Origin: Ferrovibrio sp046297895 | GTDB lineage: Bacteria > Pseudomonadota > Alphaproteobacteria > Ferrovibrionales > Ferrovibrionaceae | Assembly: GCF_046297895.1 (NCBI RefSeq) | Contig: NZ_JBKBHC010000008.1 | Coordinates: forward strand, 124,001 to 188,000 | Direction: 5' to 3' | Length of the DNA stretch: 64,000 bases | Shown: positions 50,613 through 59,867 of the stretch, in pieces | Layout of the letters: every line of letters begins with the position of its first letter | Position numbering within the stretch: the first letter of the stretch is position 1 | Notes under the pieces: generated by a model | Database searches by the model: none | Told to the model about the DNA's origin: nothing | The model's input: the letters and a program-made list of their open reading frames with translations, nothing else | Translations under genes and position numbers: made by a program

Positions 50613-51359
50613 TCAGGCGGGAAAAGCCGCTCCCTTGCGCAGCACGGCATCGACTTCCGGGAAGTAACCGCCATCCGGCCGGTGCAGCAGCACACCCGGG
50701 TCGATGGTCAGGGGCGTCTTGCTGCCCTTGATCGCCCGCAAGATCACCCGTTTCGCCGGCTGTCCGGCCTTCGACCAGAGCGGAATCACCCGAATCGCCC
50801 CGGCCTTCGGACTGAGGGCTGCCAGCAGGTCGGCCAGGCGGTCGGCCTTGTGGACCAGGGTCAGCATGCCACCCGGCCGGGCATGTCGGAGCATCGCGGC
50901 GATCCAATGCGCCAGGTCGGCCTCGCCCGATTCCGAGCGGGCGGCGGCACGGCCGGCATGGGGCGAGGCGCGGTGGCGCTGGCTGTTGAAATACGGCGGG
51001 TTGGCGAAGACATGATCGTAGCTGTTCGGCGTGATGCCGGCTATTCTTCTGCGGACATCCCCAACCACGGCATTCAGGCGTTCTGCCATCCCGTTCGCCG
51101 CGATGTTCCGGGTGCAGAGCGCAACCAGGTCTGGTTGCAGTTCGATGCCATCGATGATGGCGCCGGGCACGCGCGCGGCCAGACAGAGCATGCCCACGCC
51201 GCTGCCGCTGCCCAGTTCCAGCACCCGTTGACCCGTTCTCGCCGGCACAGCGGCAGCGAGCATGACGGCGTCAGCGCTGGCACGCTGCCCCCTGCGCGGC
51301 TGTTCCAGTCGAACCAGGCCGCCCAGCAGGGCATCGCGGGTGATTTCGGTATCGTGCAT
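50613..51359 (-). CDS. TrmN6-like tRNA1(Val) (adenine37-N6)-methyltransferase
   Basis: Class I SAM methyltransferase of the YfiC/TrmN6 type. The 248 residues show motif I LELGSGSGVGMLCLA (47-61), the acidic GIELQ and the N6-adenine motif NPPY at 120-123 (FANPPYFN). In E. coli this enzyme methylates A37 of tRNA-Val; here the exact tRNA is inferred. It is divergent from the polyprenyl diphosphate synthase gene, with about 105 bp between starts. Confidence 0.85.
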   Translation of the reverse strand: MHDTEITRDALLGGLVRLEQPRRGQRASADAVMLAAAVPARTGQRVLELGSGSGVGMLCLAARVPGAIIDGIELQPDLVALCTRNIAANGMAERLNAVVGDVRRRIAGITPNSYDHVFANPPYFNSQRHRASPHAGRAAARSESGEADLAHWIAAMLRHARPGGMLTLVHKADRLADLLAALSPKAGAIRVIPLWSKAGQPAKRVILRAIKGSKTPLTIDPGVLLHRPDGGYFPEVDAVLRKGAAFPA

Positions 51360-51394
51360 GTGATCGTCAACAATGACTTAACAGGGGGCAGCGC

Positions 51395-51422
51395 TTGACC
51401 GTCTCGGCCATCCCACTATGCT
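51395..51422 (+). promoter_or_regulatory. putative promoter of the polyprenyl diphosphate synthase gene
   Basis: TTGACC, a 16-bp spacer and TATGCT, 42 bp before the start codon. Confidence 0.5.
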
Positions 51423-51464
51423 CCAGCCAGAGCGCCAAACACAATCACGGGCCGAGTTCACGCG

Positions 51465-52496
51465 ATGCAGACGGCATCCATATCCCAGTTCGACAGCCGG
51501 CCGGCGGCCAAACCCGCGCCCAGCATCGAGCCGCTGCGCGCCCTGGTTGCCAACGACATGGATGCGGTAAACCGCGAGATCATCGCCCGCATGGCCAGCG
51601 ACGTCAGCCTGATCCCCGAATTGGCCAGCCACCTGATCGCCGCCGGCGGAAAGCGTATCCGCCCCCTTCTGACGCTCGGCGCCGCCAGGCTGTGCGGCTA
51701 CGGCAGCGACAAGCATGTGCTGCTGGCCGCCTGCGTCGAATTCATCCATACCGCCACCCTGCTGCACGATGACGTGGTCGACGAAAGCGACCGGCGTCGC
51801 GGCAACGCAACTGCAAACGTGCTTTGGGGTAACCAGCCTTCCGTGCTGGTGGGCGATTTCCTCTTTACCCGGGCCTTCCAGCTGATGGTCGAAACCGGCT
51901 CGCTGGAGGTGCTGCGCATCCTGGCCGGAGCCTCGTCGGAGATCGCCGAGGGCGAAGTGCTGCAATTGGTCATCGCCAACGACATGACATCGGGCGAAGC
52001 CGAGTATCTGAAAGTCATCAAGGCCAAGACAGCGGCCCTGTTCGCCGCCGCCTGCCGCGTTGGCGCCGTGATCGCTGACCGCCCCCTGGCCGAGGCACAG
52101 GCACTGGACGATTTCGGCCATAATCTGGGTATCGCCTTCCAGCTCGTGGACGATGCGCTGGATTATGCTTCCGACGGGGCGACGCTGGGCAAGAATACCG
52201 GCGATGACTTCCGCGAAGGCAAGATCACCCTGCCGGTGCTGCTGGCCTTCGCCAAAGGGAACGAGGCCGAGAAGGATTTCTGGCGCCGTGTGATCGAGCG
52301 GCCGGAGGAGCAGGCCGAGGCCGACTGGCAGCAGGCTCTGGCCTATATGGAACGCCACGGCGCCATCCAGGAGACCCTGGCCCGGGCTCGCCATTACGGC
52401 CAGAAGGCCCACCAGGCCCTCGGGCTTTTTGCCCCCGGCGCCGTGCGCGATGCCATGGCCGAGGCGGTCGACTTCGCCATCGAGCGCGCCCTCTAA
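51465..52496 (+). CDS. ispB: all-trans polyprenyl (octa/decaprenyl) diphosphate synthase
   Basis: Makes the long isoprenoid side chain of ubiquinone from FPP or GGPP and IPP. The 343 residues carry GGKRIRP at 61-67, the first aspartate-rich motif DDVVDESD at 102-109 and the second in QLVDDALDY. The small residues before the first motif (TATLLH) fit a long-chain product, the usual alphaproteobacterial product being C50. The chain length cannot be fixed from sequence alone. Confidence 0.92.
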   Translation: MQTASISQFDSRPAAKPAPSIEPLRALVANDMDAVNREIIARMASDVSLIPELASHLIAAGGKRIRPLLTLGAARLCGYGSDKHVLLAACVEFIHTATLLHDDVVDESDRRRGNATANVLWGNQPSVLVGDFLFTRAFQLMVETGSLEVLRILAGASSEIAEGEVLQLVIANDMTSGEAEYLKVIKAKTAALFAAACRVGAVIADRPLAEAQALDDFGHNLGIAFQLVDDALDYASDGATLGKNTGDDFREGKITLPVLLAFAKGNEAEKDFWRRVIERPEEQAEADWQQALAYMERHGAIQETLARARHYGQKAHQALGLFAPGAVRDAMAEAVDFAIERAL

Positions 52497-52569
52497 CTGC
52501 CTGATTGCGCAGACAATCGGCCGATCATCGATTTATCGGGATTGATCCGGGATTCACCGGCCGGGCCGC

Positions 52570-52598
52570 TTGCGGGGCGGTCGCCCAGGCGCTATACA
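52570..52598 (+). promoter_or_regulatory. tRNA-Pro promoter
   Basis: TTGCGG, a 17-bp spacer and TATACA, ending 17 bp before the tRNA 5' end. Confidence 0.65.
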
Positions 52599-52615
52599 GG
52601 CGCCCGCGCCGGTGT

Positions 52616-52692
52616 CGGAGTGTAGCTCAGCCTGGTAGAGCACTAGCTTCGGGAGCTAGGGGCCGGAGGTTCGAATCCTCTCACTCCGACCA
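52616..52692 (+). tRNA. tRNA-Pro (anticodon CGG)
   Basis: Full cloverleaf: acceptor CGGAGTG/CACTCCG, D-arm GCTC..GAGC, anticodon stem CTAGC/GCTAG with loop TTCGGGA (anticodon CGG), T-arm GGAGG/CCTCT-type with loop TTCGAAT, discriminator A and encoded CCA. Confidence 0.97.
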
Positions 52693-52733
52693 GCGCGCCT
52701 GTCCCGCAAAACCTCGTTGCCCCCTGCTCCGCA

Positions 52734-53645
52734 TCATTCCGTGATCAGCGGTGGTATGGGCGCGCGCTTCATGGTTTCGCGCCACAGGATATACAGCCCG
52801 CTGGCCACCACGATGGCACAACCGATCCAGGTCTGCGCATCGGGAAAATCGCTCCAGACATACCAGCCAAACAACACCGACCACAGCAGGTGCGTGTAAT
52901 CGAAGGGAGCGACCACCGCCGCCGGGGCCAGGCTGTAGGCCCGCGTCATGAACAGTTGCGCAGCGCCGCCGAACAACCCCACGCCCAGCAGCAGCGGCAA
53001 GTCGCGCCAGGCCGGCGTGACCCAGACGAATGGCAGGGCCAGCGCGGTGGCGATGGTGCAGAAGGCGGTGAAATAAAACGCTATTGCCGTGGATGGCTCG
53101 GTGCTGCTCAGCTTGCGGATCTGGATCATTGCCAGTGCGTACAGCAGGGTGGCGCCAACCACCAGCAGGGCGCCGCTTTGCAGCATGCCCACCCCCGGCC
53201 GCACGATGACCAGCATGCCGAGGAACCCCACCACGATGGCCGACCAGCGATGCAGGCCGACCCGTTCGCCCAGAAACCAGACCGAAAGGCAGGCGATGAA
53301 GATCGGGCCGGAAAAGGAGATCGCCGTCACGTCGGCCAGCGGCATGAACTGGTAGGCCGAGAAGAAGCCGAACATGGCGGCAAGGCCGAAGCCCGATCGC
53401 AAAGCATGCGCGCCGAGCCGGCGGGTGCGCAGCACCATGACCCCGCCCGGACCCCGCATGACCAGCCACAGGATCGGGATCAAAGCGCATAGGCTGCGGA
53501 AAAACATGATCTGCAGCACCGGATATGCGGCCGTGAGCCATTTCACCAGCGCGTCCATGCAGCCGAACAGCGATACAGCGAGAATCATGAAGCCGATGCC
53601 GCGCGGGGCTTGCGACAGGGCGGCGGATGGCGGAAGGACGGACAT
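52734..53645 (-). CDS. DMT-superfamily transporter (two EamA domains)
   Basis: A 303-residue inner-membrane protein with ten predicted spans arranged as two EamA repeats (about 15-145 and 160-290). Typical features are PVLQIMFFRSLCALIPIL, ADVTAISFSGPIFIACLSVWFLGERVGLHRW and the second-half SLAPAAVVAPFDYTHLLWSVLFGWYVWSDFPD. The start MSVLPPSAAL at 53645 avoids a non-conserved extension. Substrates of this group range from amino acids to nucleobases or SAM; nothing nearby narrows the choice. Confidence 0.87.
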   Translation of the reverse strand: MSVLPPSAALSQAPRGIGFMILAVSLFGCMDALVKWLTAAYPVLQIMFFRSLCALIPILWLVMRGPGGVMVLRTRRLGAHALRSGFGLAAMFGFFSAYQFMPLADVTAISFSGPIFIACLSVWFLGERVGLHRWSAIVVGFLGMLVIVRPGVGMLQSGALLVVGATLLYALAMIQIRKLSSTEPSTAIAFYFTAFCTIATALALPFVWVTPAWRDLPLLLGVGLFGGAAQLFMTRAYSLAPAAVVAPFDYTHLLWSVLFGWYVWSDFPDAQTWIGCAIVVASGLYILWRETMKRAPIPPLITE

Positions 53646-53731
53646 GGATACCGGGCGATGGCGAGCGTTATGGCCTGTTGTGCCATGCCCGCCCGCCGAT
53701 TGCACCTAGCCGATCATGCGGCCATAAAAAA

Positions 53732-53758
53732 CCGCAGCCGACCAATGGCCGGCTGCGG
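53732..53758 (-). terminator. terminator of the upstream-most binding-protein gene (53778-54965)
   Basis: On the minus strand CCGCAGCCG-(9 bases)-CGGCTGCGG followed by TTTTTT, 20 bp after the stop codon. Confidence 0.85.
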
Positions 53759-53777
53759 CATGGGGCAGAACGCGGTT

Positions 53778-54965
53778 TCAGCTGCCGTAATTGACAGGCC
53801 CGGCAATCATGACGAAGCGGCCCTTCTGCACCTGGAACAGAAAGCTTTCATCAGAGCCCTGGCGCTTATCGGGGCCGTAACTGACCACCGGACCGCCGAA
53901 GATGTCGCGATAGCCCTTGATGCTTTCCATCGCCGTGATCAGCTTGTCGGTGGTCAGGTCTTTGCCGGCGCGTTCCAGGGCGAAGATCAACTGGTCCATC
54001 AGCGCATGCCCGTAAACGGCGCCGATATTCGGGTCGCTGCCGTATTTGGCCTTGTAACGGTCCATCCACGCCACCACAGTCGGGGTTGCCGTGTCACGAT
54101 ACGGCAGAATCGTCCCCGCCATGGTATAAAGGCCTTCGGTGGCGCCGCCCGGCGCACCGGCCACGATCTGGTCGTAATTTGCCGACTGGCCGAGGAAATC
54201 GACATTCCAGCCCATCTTCCGCGCCGTGCCATACGGCACGATGGCATCGCGGATGATAGTGCCCATCACCACCAGGTCACAGTTTGCCGCCCGCAGCTTG
54301 GTGATCTGCGCCGTGAAGTCCGTGTCTGCCGGCTTGTTGGTTGCGGTTTCCACCAGTGGCAGGTTCAGTGCCTTGGTCTGGTCCTGTACGGCCTCCAGGA
54401 TTTCCTTGCCGAAATCGGTGTCCTGGTACAGCGTGCAGATCCGCTTGCTGCCCTTGTTCGCAACCATCCACTTGATTCCCGCACGGATCTGGTCGTAATA
54501 GGTCGAGCCGCCGGCGAATTTCAGCCGATGAAACGGAAGATACATCTGCCGGGCCGCCGTGATCGGGAAAAAGTTCGGGACACCCGCCTTCAACTGGTCG
54601 GGCAGAACCGCATTGTTCATCGGCGTACCCAGCGCGCCGGCCATCAGGAAGATGTTGTCGCGGTTGATCAGCTTGTTCGCGGCCTGCACCGCGCGCGGGA
54701 CCTGGTACTGGTTGTCCTCCACGATCAGGCGGATCTTGCGGCCATGCACGCCGCCCTGCGCATTGACTTCGTCGATGCGCATGCGCATCGCATTGGCTGA
54801 ATTGACGCCGTAGGATGCCGCCACTCCACTAAGGTCGGTGTGCATACCGATCACGATTTCGGTCTTCGTGACGCCGCGAACATTGGATGCCTGCGCGAAC
54901 GCGCCGGCCGCGGCGGTAATGACAATGGTCGACGCTGCGACCGCGAGTACAGATACCCTACGCAT
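53778..54965 (-). CDS. Liv-type ABC transporter substrate-binding protein, paralogue 1
   Basis: Periplasmic binding protein of the Peripla_BP_6 (LivJ/LivK) fold. The 395 residues start with a signal peptide (about 1-26, ending AGAFAQA) and continue VRGVTKTEIVIGMHTDLSGVAASYG. It is a close paralogue of the gene at 55147-56325, sharing long blocks such as GGVHGRKIRL and AANKLINRD. It has its own ribosome site (GGGGAGG), and a terminator separates it from its paralogue, so it has its own promoter. An ACGT-type motif lies at 55041-55055. The ligand is not predictable. Confidence 0.9.
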   Translation of the reverse strand: MRRVSVLAVAASTIVITAAAGAFAQASNVRGVTKTEIVIGMHTDLSGVAASYGVNSANAMRMRIDEVNAQGGVHGRKIRLIVEDNQYQVPRAVQAANKLINRDNIFLMAGALGTPMNNAVLPDQLKAGVPNFFPITAARQMYLPFHRLKFAGGSTYYDQIRAGIKWMVANKGSKRICTLYQDTDFGKEILEAVQDQTKALNLPLVETATNKPADTDFTAQITKLRAANCDLVVMGTIIRDAIVPYGTARKMGWNVDFLGQSANYDQIVAGAPGGATEGLYTMAGTILPYRDTATPTVVAWMDRYKAKYGSDPNIGAVYGHALMDQLIFALERAGKDLTTDKLITAMESIKGYRDIFGGPVVSYGPDKRQGSDESFLFQVQKGRFVMIAGPVNYGS

Positions 54966-55040
54966 GCTGACCTCCCCATGGGCTTGTTATTGTTCTACGG
55001 CCAAAGTCTAGCCGGGAAACAAAACCCGTCGCAGCGCAAA

Positions 55041-55055
55041 GTTACGTTACGTCAA
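55041..55055. promoter_or_regulatory. ACGT-type operator candidate upstream of binding-protein paralogue 1
   Basis: GTTACGTTACGTCAA, matching 12 of 15 positions of the perfect palindrome at 61947-61961 upstream of livH. It lies about 76 bp before the start codon. Two copies of GTYGCAGCGCAAA (55028-55040 and 55072-55084) flank it. Confidence 0.5.
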
Positions 55056-55090
55056 TCTTGCTGACCTATCTGTTGCAGCGCAAAAAAAGA

Positions 55091-55118
55091 GACGCCCGCG
55101 GCAATCGCCGCGGGCGTC
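55091..55118 (-). terminator. terminator of the liv operon (after binding-protein paralogue 2)
   Basis: A 12-bp stem GACGCCCGCGGC with its exact inverse and a 4-base loop; on the minus strand followed by TCTTTTTTTG. It lies 28 bp after the stop codon at 55147. Confidence 0.9.
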
Positions 55119-55146
55119 CTGCCGACCGGAGCCGGAAACCGACGGC

Positions 55147-56325
55147 TCAGTATTTCAGCGGGCCGGCGATCTGCACGAAGCGGCCCTTCTGAATCTGGAA
55201 GAACAGCACCTCGGTGGTGCCCTGATGCTTCTGCGGACCGAAGCTGATCACCGGACCGCCGAAAATGTCGCGGTAGCCGCTGATGCCTTCCAGCCCCTTC
55301 AGGAACTTCTCGGTGGTGACGTCCTTGCCGGCGCGGTCCAGCGCCGTGATGATCAGGTCCGCGATGTTGTGGCCATAGACGGCGCCGATATTGGGATCGC
55401 TGCCATACTTGGCCTTATAGGCGTCCCACCAGGCGGCAACCGCGCCCGTGGCCGTGTCGCGATATGGCATCACGGTGCCGGCACCGACATACAGCCCTTC
55501 CGTGGAGCCGCCCGGAGCGGAGGCAACGATCTGATCGAAGCTGGCCGACTGGGCGACGAAGTCGACATCATTCCAGCCCATCTTGCGGGCGGTGGCATAG
55601 GGCACGATGGCGTCGCGCACGATGGAGCCCATCGCTACCAGGTCGCAGCCGGCCGCGCGCAGCTTGGTGATCTGCGCGGTGAAGTCGGTCGCGATCGGCG
55701 TGTTGGTGGCGGTTTCCACCACCTGCATGTTCATCGCCTTGGCCTGATCCTGCGTGGCTTCCAGGATCTCCTTGCCAAAGTCGGTATCCTGATACAGCGT
55801 GCAGATCTTCTTGCGGCCATTCTTCTCGACCAGATATTTGATGCCCGCCCGGATATGGTCGTAATAGCTGGAGAAGGTCTGGAACTTCAGCTCATGGAAC
55901 GGTTCGGCCATCGACCGGGCGGCGGTCAGCGGCGCCAGATTGGGTACGCCGGCCTTGAACTGCTCAGGGAACACCGCATTGTTCATCGGCGTGCCCAGCG
56001 CGCCGGCCATCAGGAAAATCTTGTCACGGTTGATCAGCTTGTTCGCCGCCTGCACCGCACGCGGAACCTGATACTGATGATCCTCCACGACAAGGCGGAT
56101 CTTACGGCCATGCACGCCGCCCTGCGCGTTGATCTCGTCGAATTTCAGCCGCATGGCGTTGGACGAACTGACGCCATAGGACGCTGCCGGCCCGCTGAGG
56201 TCGGTATGCATGCCAATGACGATTTCGGTCCTGGTGACGCCACGCACGCTTTGCGCCTGCGCCGCATGAGCGACAAGGCCGGTGGCCGCCAGCGCGGCCA
56301 TGATGGTGAGACTGCTCTTACGCAT
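55147..56325 (-). CDS. Liv-type ABC transporter substrate-binding protein, paralogue 2
   Basis: Periplasmic binding protein, 392 residues, signal peptide about 1-24 ending AHAAQA. Body VRGVTRTEIVIGMHTDLSGPAASYG onward is colinear with paralogue 1. It is the last gene of the livH-M-G-F-ligase operon, 70 bp after the ligase stop, with a strong ribosome site (GAGGAGG). Differences from paralogue 1 cluster around residues 125-160, part of the ligand cleft in this fold, so the two may bind different ligands. Confidence 0.92.
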   Translation of the reverse strand: MRKSSLTIMAALAATGLVAHAAQAQSVRGVTRTEIVIGMHTDLSGPAASYGVSSSNAMRLKFDEINAQGGVHGRKIRLVVEDHQYQVPRAVQAANKLINRDKIFLMAGALGTPMNNAVFPEQFKAGVPNLAPLTAARSMAEPFHELKFQTFSSYYDHIRAGIKYLVEKNGRKKICTLYQDTDFGKEILEATQDQAKAMNMQVVETATNTPIATDFTAQITKLRAAGCDLVAMGSIVRDAIVPYATARKMGWNDVDFVAQSASFDQIVASAPGGSTEGLYVGAGTVMPYRDTATGAVAAWWDAYKAKYGSDPNIGAVYGHNIADLIITALDRAGKDVTTEKFLKGLEGISGYRDIFGGPVISFGPQKHQGTTEVLFFQIQKGRFVQIAGPLKY

Positions 56326-56395
56326 CTTCGGTTTTCCTCCTCTAGGCAGGCTTCTGCACTACGCGTTTCCCCTTCCGCGGCGACCGCTGGCGCGG

Positions 56396-58276
56396 CTATG
56401 CCCCGGCATACATCTCCTCGATCAGAGGCTTGTATTTCTCGTTCACGAACTTGCGTTTCAGCTTCATGGTCGGCGTCAGCTCGTCATCTTCGGCCGTAAG
56501 CTGCTGATCGATCAGGCGGAACTTCTTGATCGTCTCCACCCGGGCGAAATTCTTGTTCACCTTTTCGATCTCCTGCCAGATCAGCTCCTGCACTTCCTTG
56601 GCCCGGCACAGCGAAGCGAAATTGGTGAAAGGCACATTCAGATCCTGGGCGTATTTCACCACGTTGTCATGATCGATCATGATCAGGCAGGTGAGAAACT
56701 TGCGGCGATCGCCGATCACCACGGCATCTGAGATGTAGGGGCTGAATTTCAGCTGGTTCTCGATCTCGGACGGCGTGATGTTCTTGCCGCCGGCGGTGAT
56801 GATGATGTCCTTCATCCGGTCGGTGATGCGATACCAGCCCTCGTTGTCGACGCTGCCGACATCGCCGGTATGCAGCCAGCCGTCGACGATGGTCTCGGCG
56901 GTCTTGGTGGGGTTGTTGAGATACCCCATGAAGACATGGGGGCCTTTAAGCAGAATTTCGCCTTCGGGGCTCAGCTTCACCTGCGTGTTTGGCACGGCCT
57001 GGCCGATGCTTCCCAGCTTGACCCGGCCTTCCGGCGGCGAGGTAGCCAGCCCGACATTCTCGGTCTGGCCATAGACCTCGCGCATGTCCTTGCCCAGCGC
57101 GAGATACCATTTGATCAGATCGGGGGAAATCGGCGCCGCCCCGGTGACCAGCCATTTGCAACGGTCGATACCGATGATGCGCTTGATGTTGCGCAACACC
57201 AGGTGGTTCGCGAACCAGAACGCGACCTTGAGCCCCAGCGACGGATCCTGGCCTTCCAGCTTGGCCTCGGCAATGCGATAGCCGATGCCGATGGCCAGCT
57301 TGTAGGCCAGCTTGCCGAAGCCGGTGGCATCCTTCATGCGGATGGCAATGCCGGAATAGAATTTCTCCCACAGGCGCGGCACGGCGAAGAATACCGTCGG
57401 CTGCACCTCCTGCAGGTTCTGCGCCACGGTCTCCGGGCTTTCGGCGAAGTTCACCGTCGAGCCGGAACGGATCGGCCATAGCAGGGTGAATCCACGCTCG
57501 GCGATATGGCAGAGCGGCAGGAAGCTGAGCTGCTCGTCCTCTTCCATCTGCTCCAGCAACCGGCCGGCATTCTCCATCTGGAACAGCAGGTTACGATGAC
57601 TGATCATGGCGCCTTTGGGCGCGCCGGTGGTGCCGGACGTATAGATCAGGATCGCCAGGTCTTCCGGCCGGCCGAGCTTGAGCTGCTCGTCCCAGAAACC
57701 CGGGTTGGCCTTTTCGAAATTGCTGCCCTGCGCGAGAAGGTCATCAAAAGAGATGACCATCGGATCCTGGAAATCCGACAGTCCCTCCATATCGATGACG
57801 ACGACCTTCTTCAGTGTCGGGCAGCGATCGCGCACTTCGAGGATCTTGTCGAGCTGCTCCTCGTTTTCGGCAATGTAGACCACTGTGCGGCTGTCATTGA
57901 CGATATATTCCACCTGCTTGGCGGAGTCGGTCGTGTAGATGCCGTTGGTGACGCCGCCGATGCCCTGCGTGCCCAGATCGGCATAGAGCCATTGCGGGTT
58001 ACCTTCGGAGATGATCGAGACCACTTCGCCGCGCTTCAGCCCCAGGGAGGCGAGACCGAGGCCGGCATGCTTCACATTCTCCCCATACTGCCGCCAAGTG
58101 ATCGAACCCCAGATGCCGAGATTTTTCTCGCGCATCGCGACCTTGTCGCCCCGCTCGGCGACCTTGCGCCAGAAATAGCGTGGCAACGTGTCGCGCTCGA
58201 TGATTTCGAGGATATCGGAGTCGACTTCCACGCCGGTCTTGCCGTCGACTGCCTTGCTGATCTTTGTCTTTGCCAT
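56396..58276 (-). CDS. long-chain fatty-acid-CoA ligase-like AMP-forming synthetase
   Basis: Activates a carboxylic acid to its CoA thioester through an acyl-adenylate. The 626 residues show the AMP motif LIYTSGTTGAPKGAM, the VYGQTENVGLATSP region and the C-terminal hinge GWLHTGDVGSVDNEGWYRITDRMKDIIITAGGKNITPSEIE, as in the LC-FACS/FadD15 group. The ATG at 58276 follows GGGAGG. It lies inside a Liv-type ABC operon, between the livF ATPase and a binding protein, so the transported compound is probably an acid that becomes a CoA ester. Confidence 0.92.
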   Translation of the reverse strand: MAKTKISKAVDGKTGVEVDSDILEIIERDTLPRYFWRKVAERGDKVAMREKNLGIWGSITWRQYGENVKHAGLGLASLGLKRGEVVSIISEGNPQWLYADLGTQGIGGVTNGIYTTDSAKQVEYIVNDSRTVVYIAENEEQLDKILEVRDRCPTLKKVVVIDMEGLSDFQDPMVISFDDLLAQGSNFEKANPGFWDEQLKLGRPEDLAILIYTSGTTGAPKGAMISHRNLLFQMENAGRLLEQMEEDEQLSFLPLCHIAERGFTLLWPIRSGSTVNFAESPETVAQNLQEVQPTVFFAVPRLWEKFYSGIAIRMKDATGFGKLAYKLAIGIGYRIAEAKLEGQDPSLGLKVAFWFANHLVLRNIKRIIGIDRCKWLVTGAAPISPDLIKWYLALGKDMREVYGQTENVGLATSPPEGRVKLGSIGQAVPNTQVKLSPEGEILLKGPHVFMGYLNNPTKTAETIVDGWLHTGDVGSVDNEGWYRITDRMKDIIITAGGKNITPSEIENQLKFSPYISDAVVIGDRRKFLTCLIMIDHDNVVKYAQDLNVPFTNFASLCRAKEVQELIWQEIEKVNKNFARVETIKKFRLIDQQLTAEDDELTPTMKLKRKFVNEKYKPLIEEMYAGA

Positions 58277-58315
58277 GGCGGTCCTCCCAAACCGGCGCCT
58301 GTCCATACTATCAGG

Positions 58316-59104
58316 CTAGCGCCAGGTTTTGCGTTTTTTCCAGCGTCGCTTGCCGCGCACGCCCTGTTCCTTCATGCCGAGATAGAATTCCTTGATGTCT
58401 TCCTTCTCGAGCAGTTTGGCGCAGGTATCGGCCATCACGATGCGGCCAACCTCGAGCACATAGCCGTAATGCGCAGCATGCAGCGCCACATTGGCATTCT
58501 GCTCGACCAGCAGGATCGTGGTCTTCTGTTCCGCATTGATGCGAACGATGATCTCGAAGATTTCCTTCACCAGCTTGGGAGACAGGCCAAGCGACGGCTC
58601 GTCCAGCAGAAGCAGCTTGGGCCGTCCCATCAGGGCGCGACCGATTGCCAGCATCTGCTGCTCACCGCCCGACATCGAGCCGGCCGGCTGGTTCTCGCGC
58701 TCCTTCAGGCGCGGGAAATAGCCATAAACCATCTCCATGTCCTTGGCGATGCCGTCCGCATCGCTGCGGGTATAGGCCCCCATCATCAGGTTTTCCTTCA
58801 CCGTCAGGAACGGGAAGGTCTCGCGACCTTCGGGCACATGCCCGATGCCCAGCCGCATCACCTTGTCGGGATCCATTTTCTGGATTTCCCGGCCATCGAA
58901 GACGACACTGCCCTTCTGCGGGTCCATGACGCCGGATATGGTCTTCAGGATGGTGGTTTTGCCGGCGCCGTTGGCGCCCAGCACCGTGACAATGGCACCA
59001 CGCGGCACTTCCAGGCTGACGCCCCGGATGGCCATGATGGGACCATAAAAGGTCTCGATGTTGCTCAGGCGCAGAATGACATCGCTCTGGGTCTGCTCGG
59101 TCAC
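58316..59104 (-). CDS. livF: branched-chain-type ABC transporter ATPase LivF
   Basis: One of two ATPases of a Liv-type importer. The 262 residues have Walker A GANGAGKT (43-50), signature MSGGEQQMLAIGRAL and Walker B LLLLDEPSLGLSP, the LivF-type pattern. A basic tail (KRRWKKRKTWR) extends the C-terminus beyond the usual end. Start is GTG. It follows livG by 4 bp. Despite the gene name, the substrate need not be a branched-chain amino acid. Confidence 0.93.
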   Translation of the reverse strand: MTEQTQSDVILRLSNIETFYGPIMAIRGVSLEVPRGAIVTVLGANGAGKTTILKTISGVMDPQKGSVVFDGREIQKMDPDKVMRLGIGHVPEGRETFPFLTVKENLMMGAYTRSDADGIAKDMEMVYGYFPRLKERENQPAGSMSGGEQQMLAIGRALMGRPKLLLLDEPSLGLSPKLVKEIFEIIVRINAEQKTTILLVEQNANVALHAAHYGYVLEVGRIVMADTCAKLLEKEDIKEFYLGMKEQGVRGKRRWKKRKTWR

Positions 59105-59108
59105 GGGC

Positions 59109-59867
59109 TCAGCCTCCCAGGTAGGCTTTGATGACTTCAGGATGGCTCTGCACTTCTTGCGGCGTGCCCAGCGCGAGCACGCGGCCGTAGTTCAGCGCCA
59201 GCACACGGTCCGACACTTCGTTCACCAGACCCATGTCGTGTTCGACCATCAGCACGGTGATGCCGAGATCGTTCTTGATATCCTGAATCCACCAGGCCAT
59301 GTCCTCGGTTTCTTCGGTATTGAGCCCCGAGGATGGTTCGTCGAGCAGCAGCAGCTTGGGCTCGCTGCACAGCGCGCGGGCCAGTTCCACCACCTTGCGC
59401 GCGCCGTAGGGCAGATTGACGATGTAGGTGTCGCGGTAATGCTGCAGGTCGAGGAAGTCGATCACATGCTCGACCTTCTCGCGATGCGCCAGTTCGCGCT
59501 GGCGCACCCCGGGCAGGAACAGCAGATCGGCCAACGGATTGCCGCCGCGATGGGCATGGCGCCCCAGCAGCAGGTTCTGCAGCACGGTGGCATGCTCGAA
59601 CAGCTCGATATTCTGGAAGGTGCGCGCAATGCCAAGGCTGGCGATCTCGTGCGGGGGTACCTCGGTGATGTCCCGCCCCTCGAAATGCAGCCTGCCTTCC
59701 GTGGGACTGTAGATACGGCTGATCAGGTTGAACACCGTGGTCTTGCCGGCGCCGTTCGGGCCGATGATGGTGAAAACTTGGCCCTTCTCGACAGCGAAGC
59801 TGACGCCGTCGACCGCCTTGATGCCGCCGAAGTTGATGGCGATGTTGTCTGCCTGGAACAGCGTCAC
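59109..59867 (-). CDS. livG: branched-chain-type ABC transporter ATPase LivG
   Basis: The second ATPase. The 252 residues have Walker A GPNGAGKT, the LivG-type FNLISRIYSPTEGRLHFEGRDIT, a signature-like YGARKVVELARAL and Walker B LLLLDEPSSGLN. The start is GTG, overlapping the livM stop as GTGA. A normal LSGGQ is not seen; LPYGARKV takes its place, as in many LivG proteins. Confidence 0.93.
   Translation of the reverse strand: MTLFQADNIAINFGGIKAVDGVSFAVEKGQVFTIIGPNGAGKTTVFNLISRIYSPTEGRLHFEGRDITEVPPHEIASLGIARTFQNIELFEHATVLQNLLLGRHAHRGGNPLADLLFLPGVRQRELAHREKVEHVIDFLDLQHYRDTYIVNLPYGARKVVELARALCSEPKLLLLDEPSSGLNTEETEDMAWWIQDIKNDLGITVLMVEHDMGLVNEVSDRVLALNYGRVLALGTPQEVQSHPEVIKAYLGG

Noticed and set aside
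52616..52692. tRNA-Pro as integration site of a mobile element
   Set aside because: No integrase or duplicated 3' tRNA segment is visible on either side.
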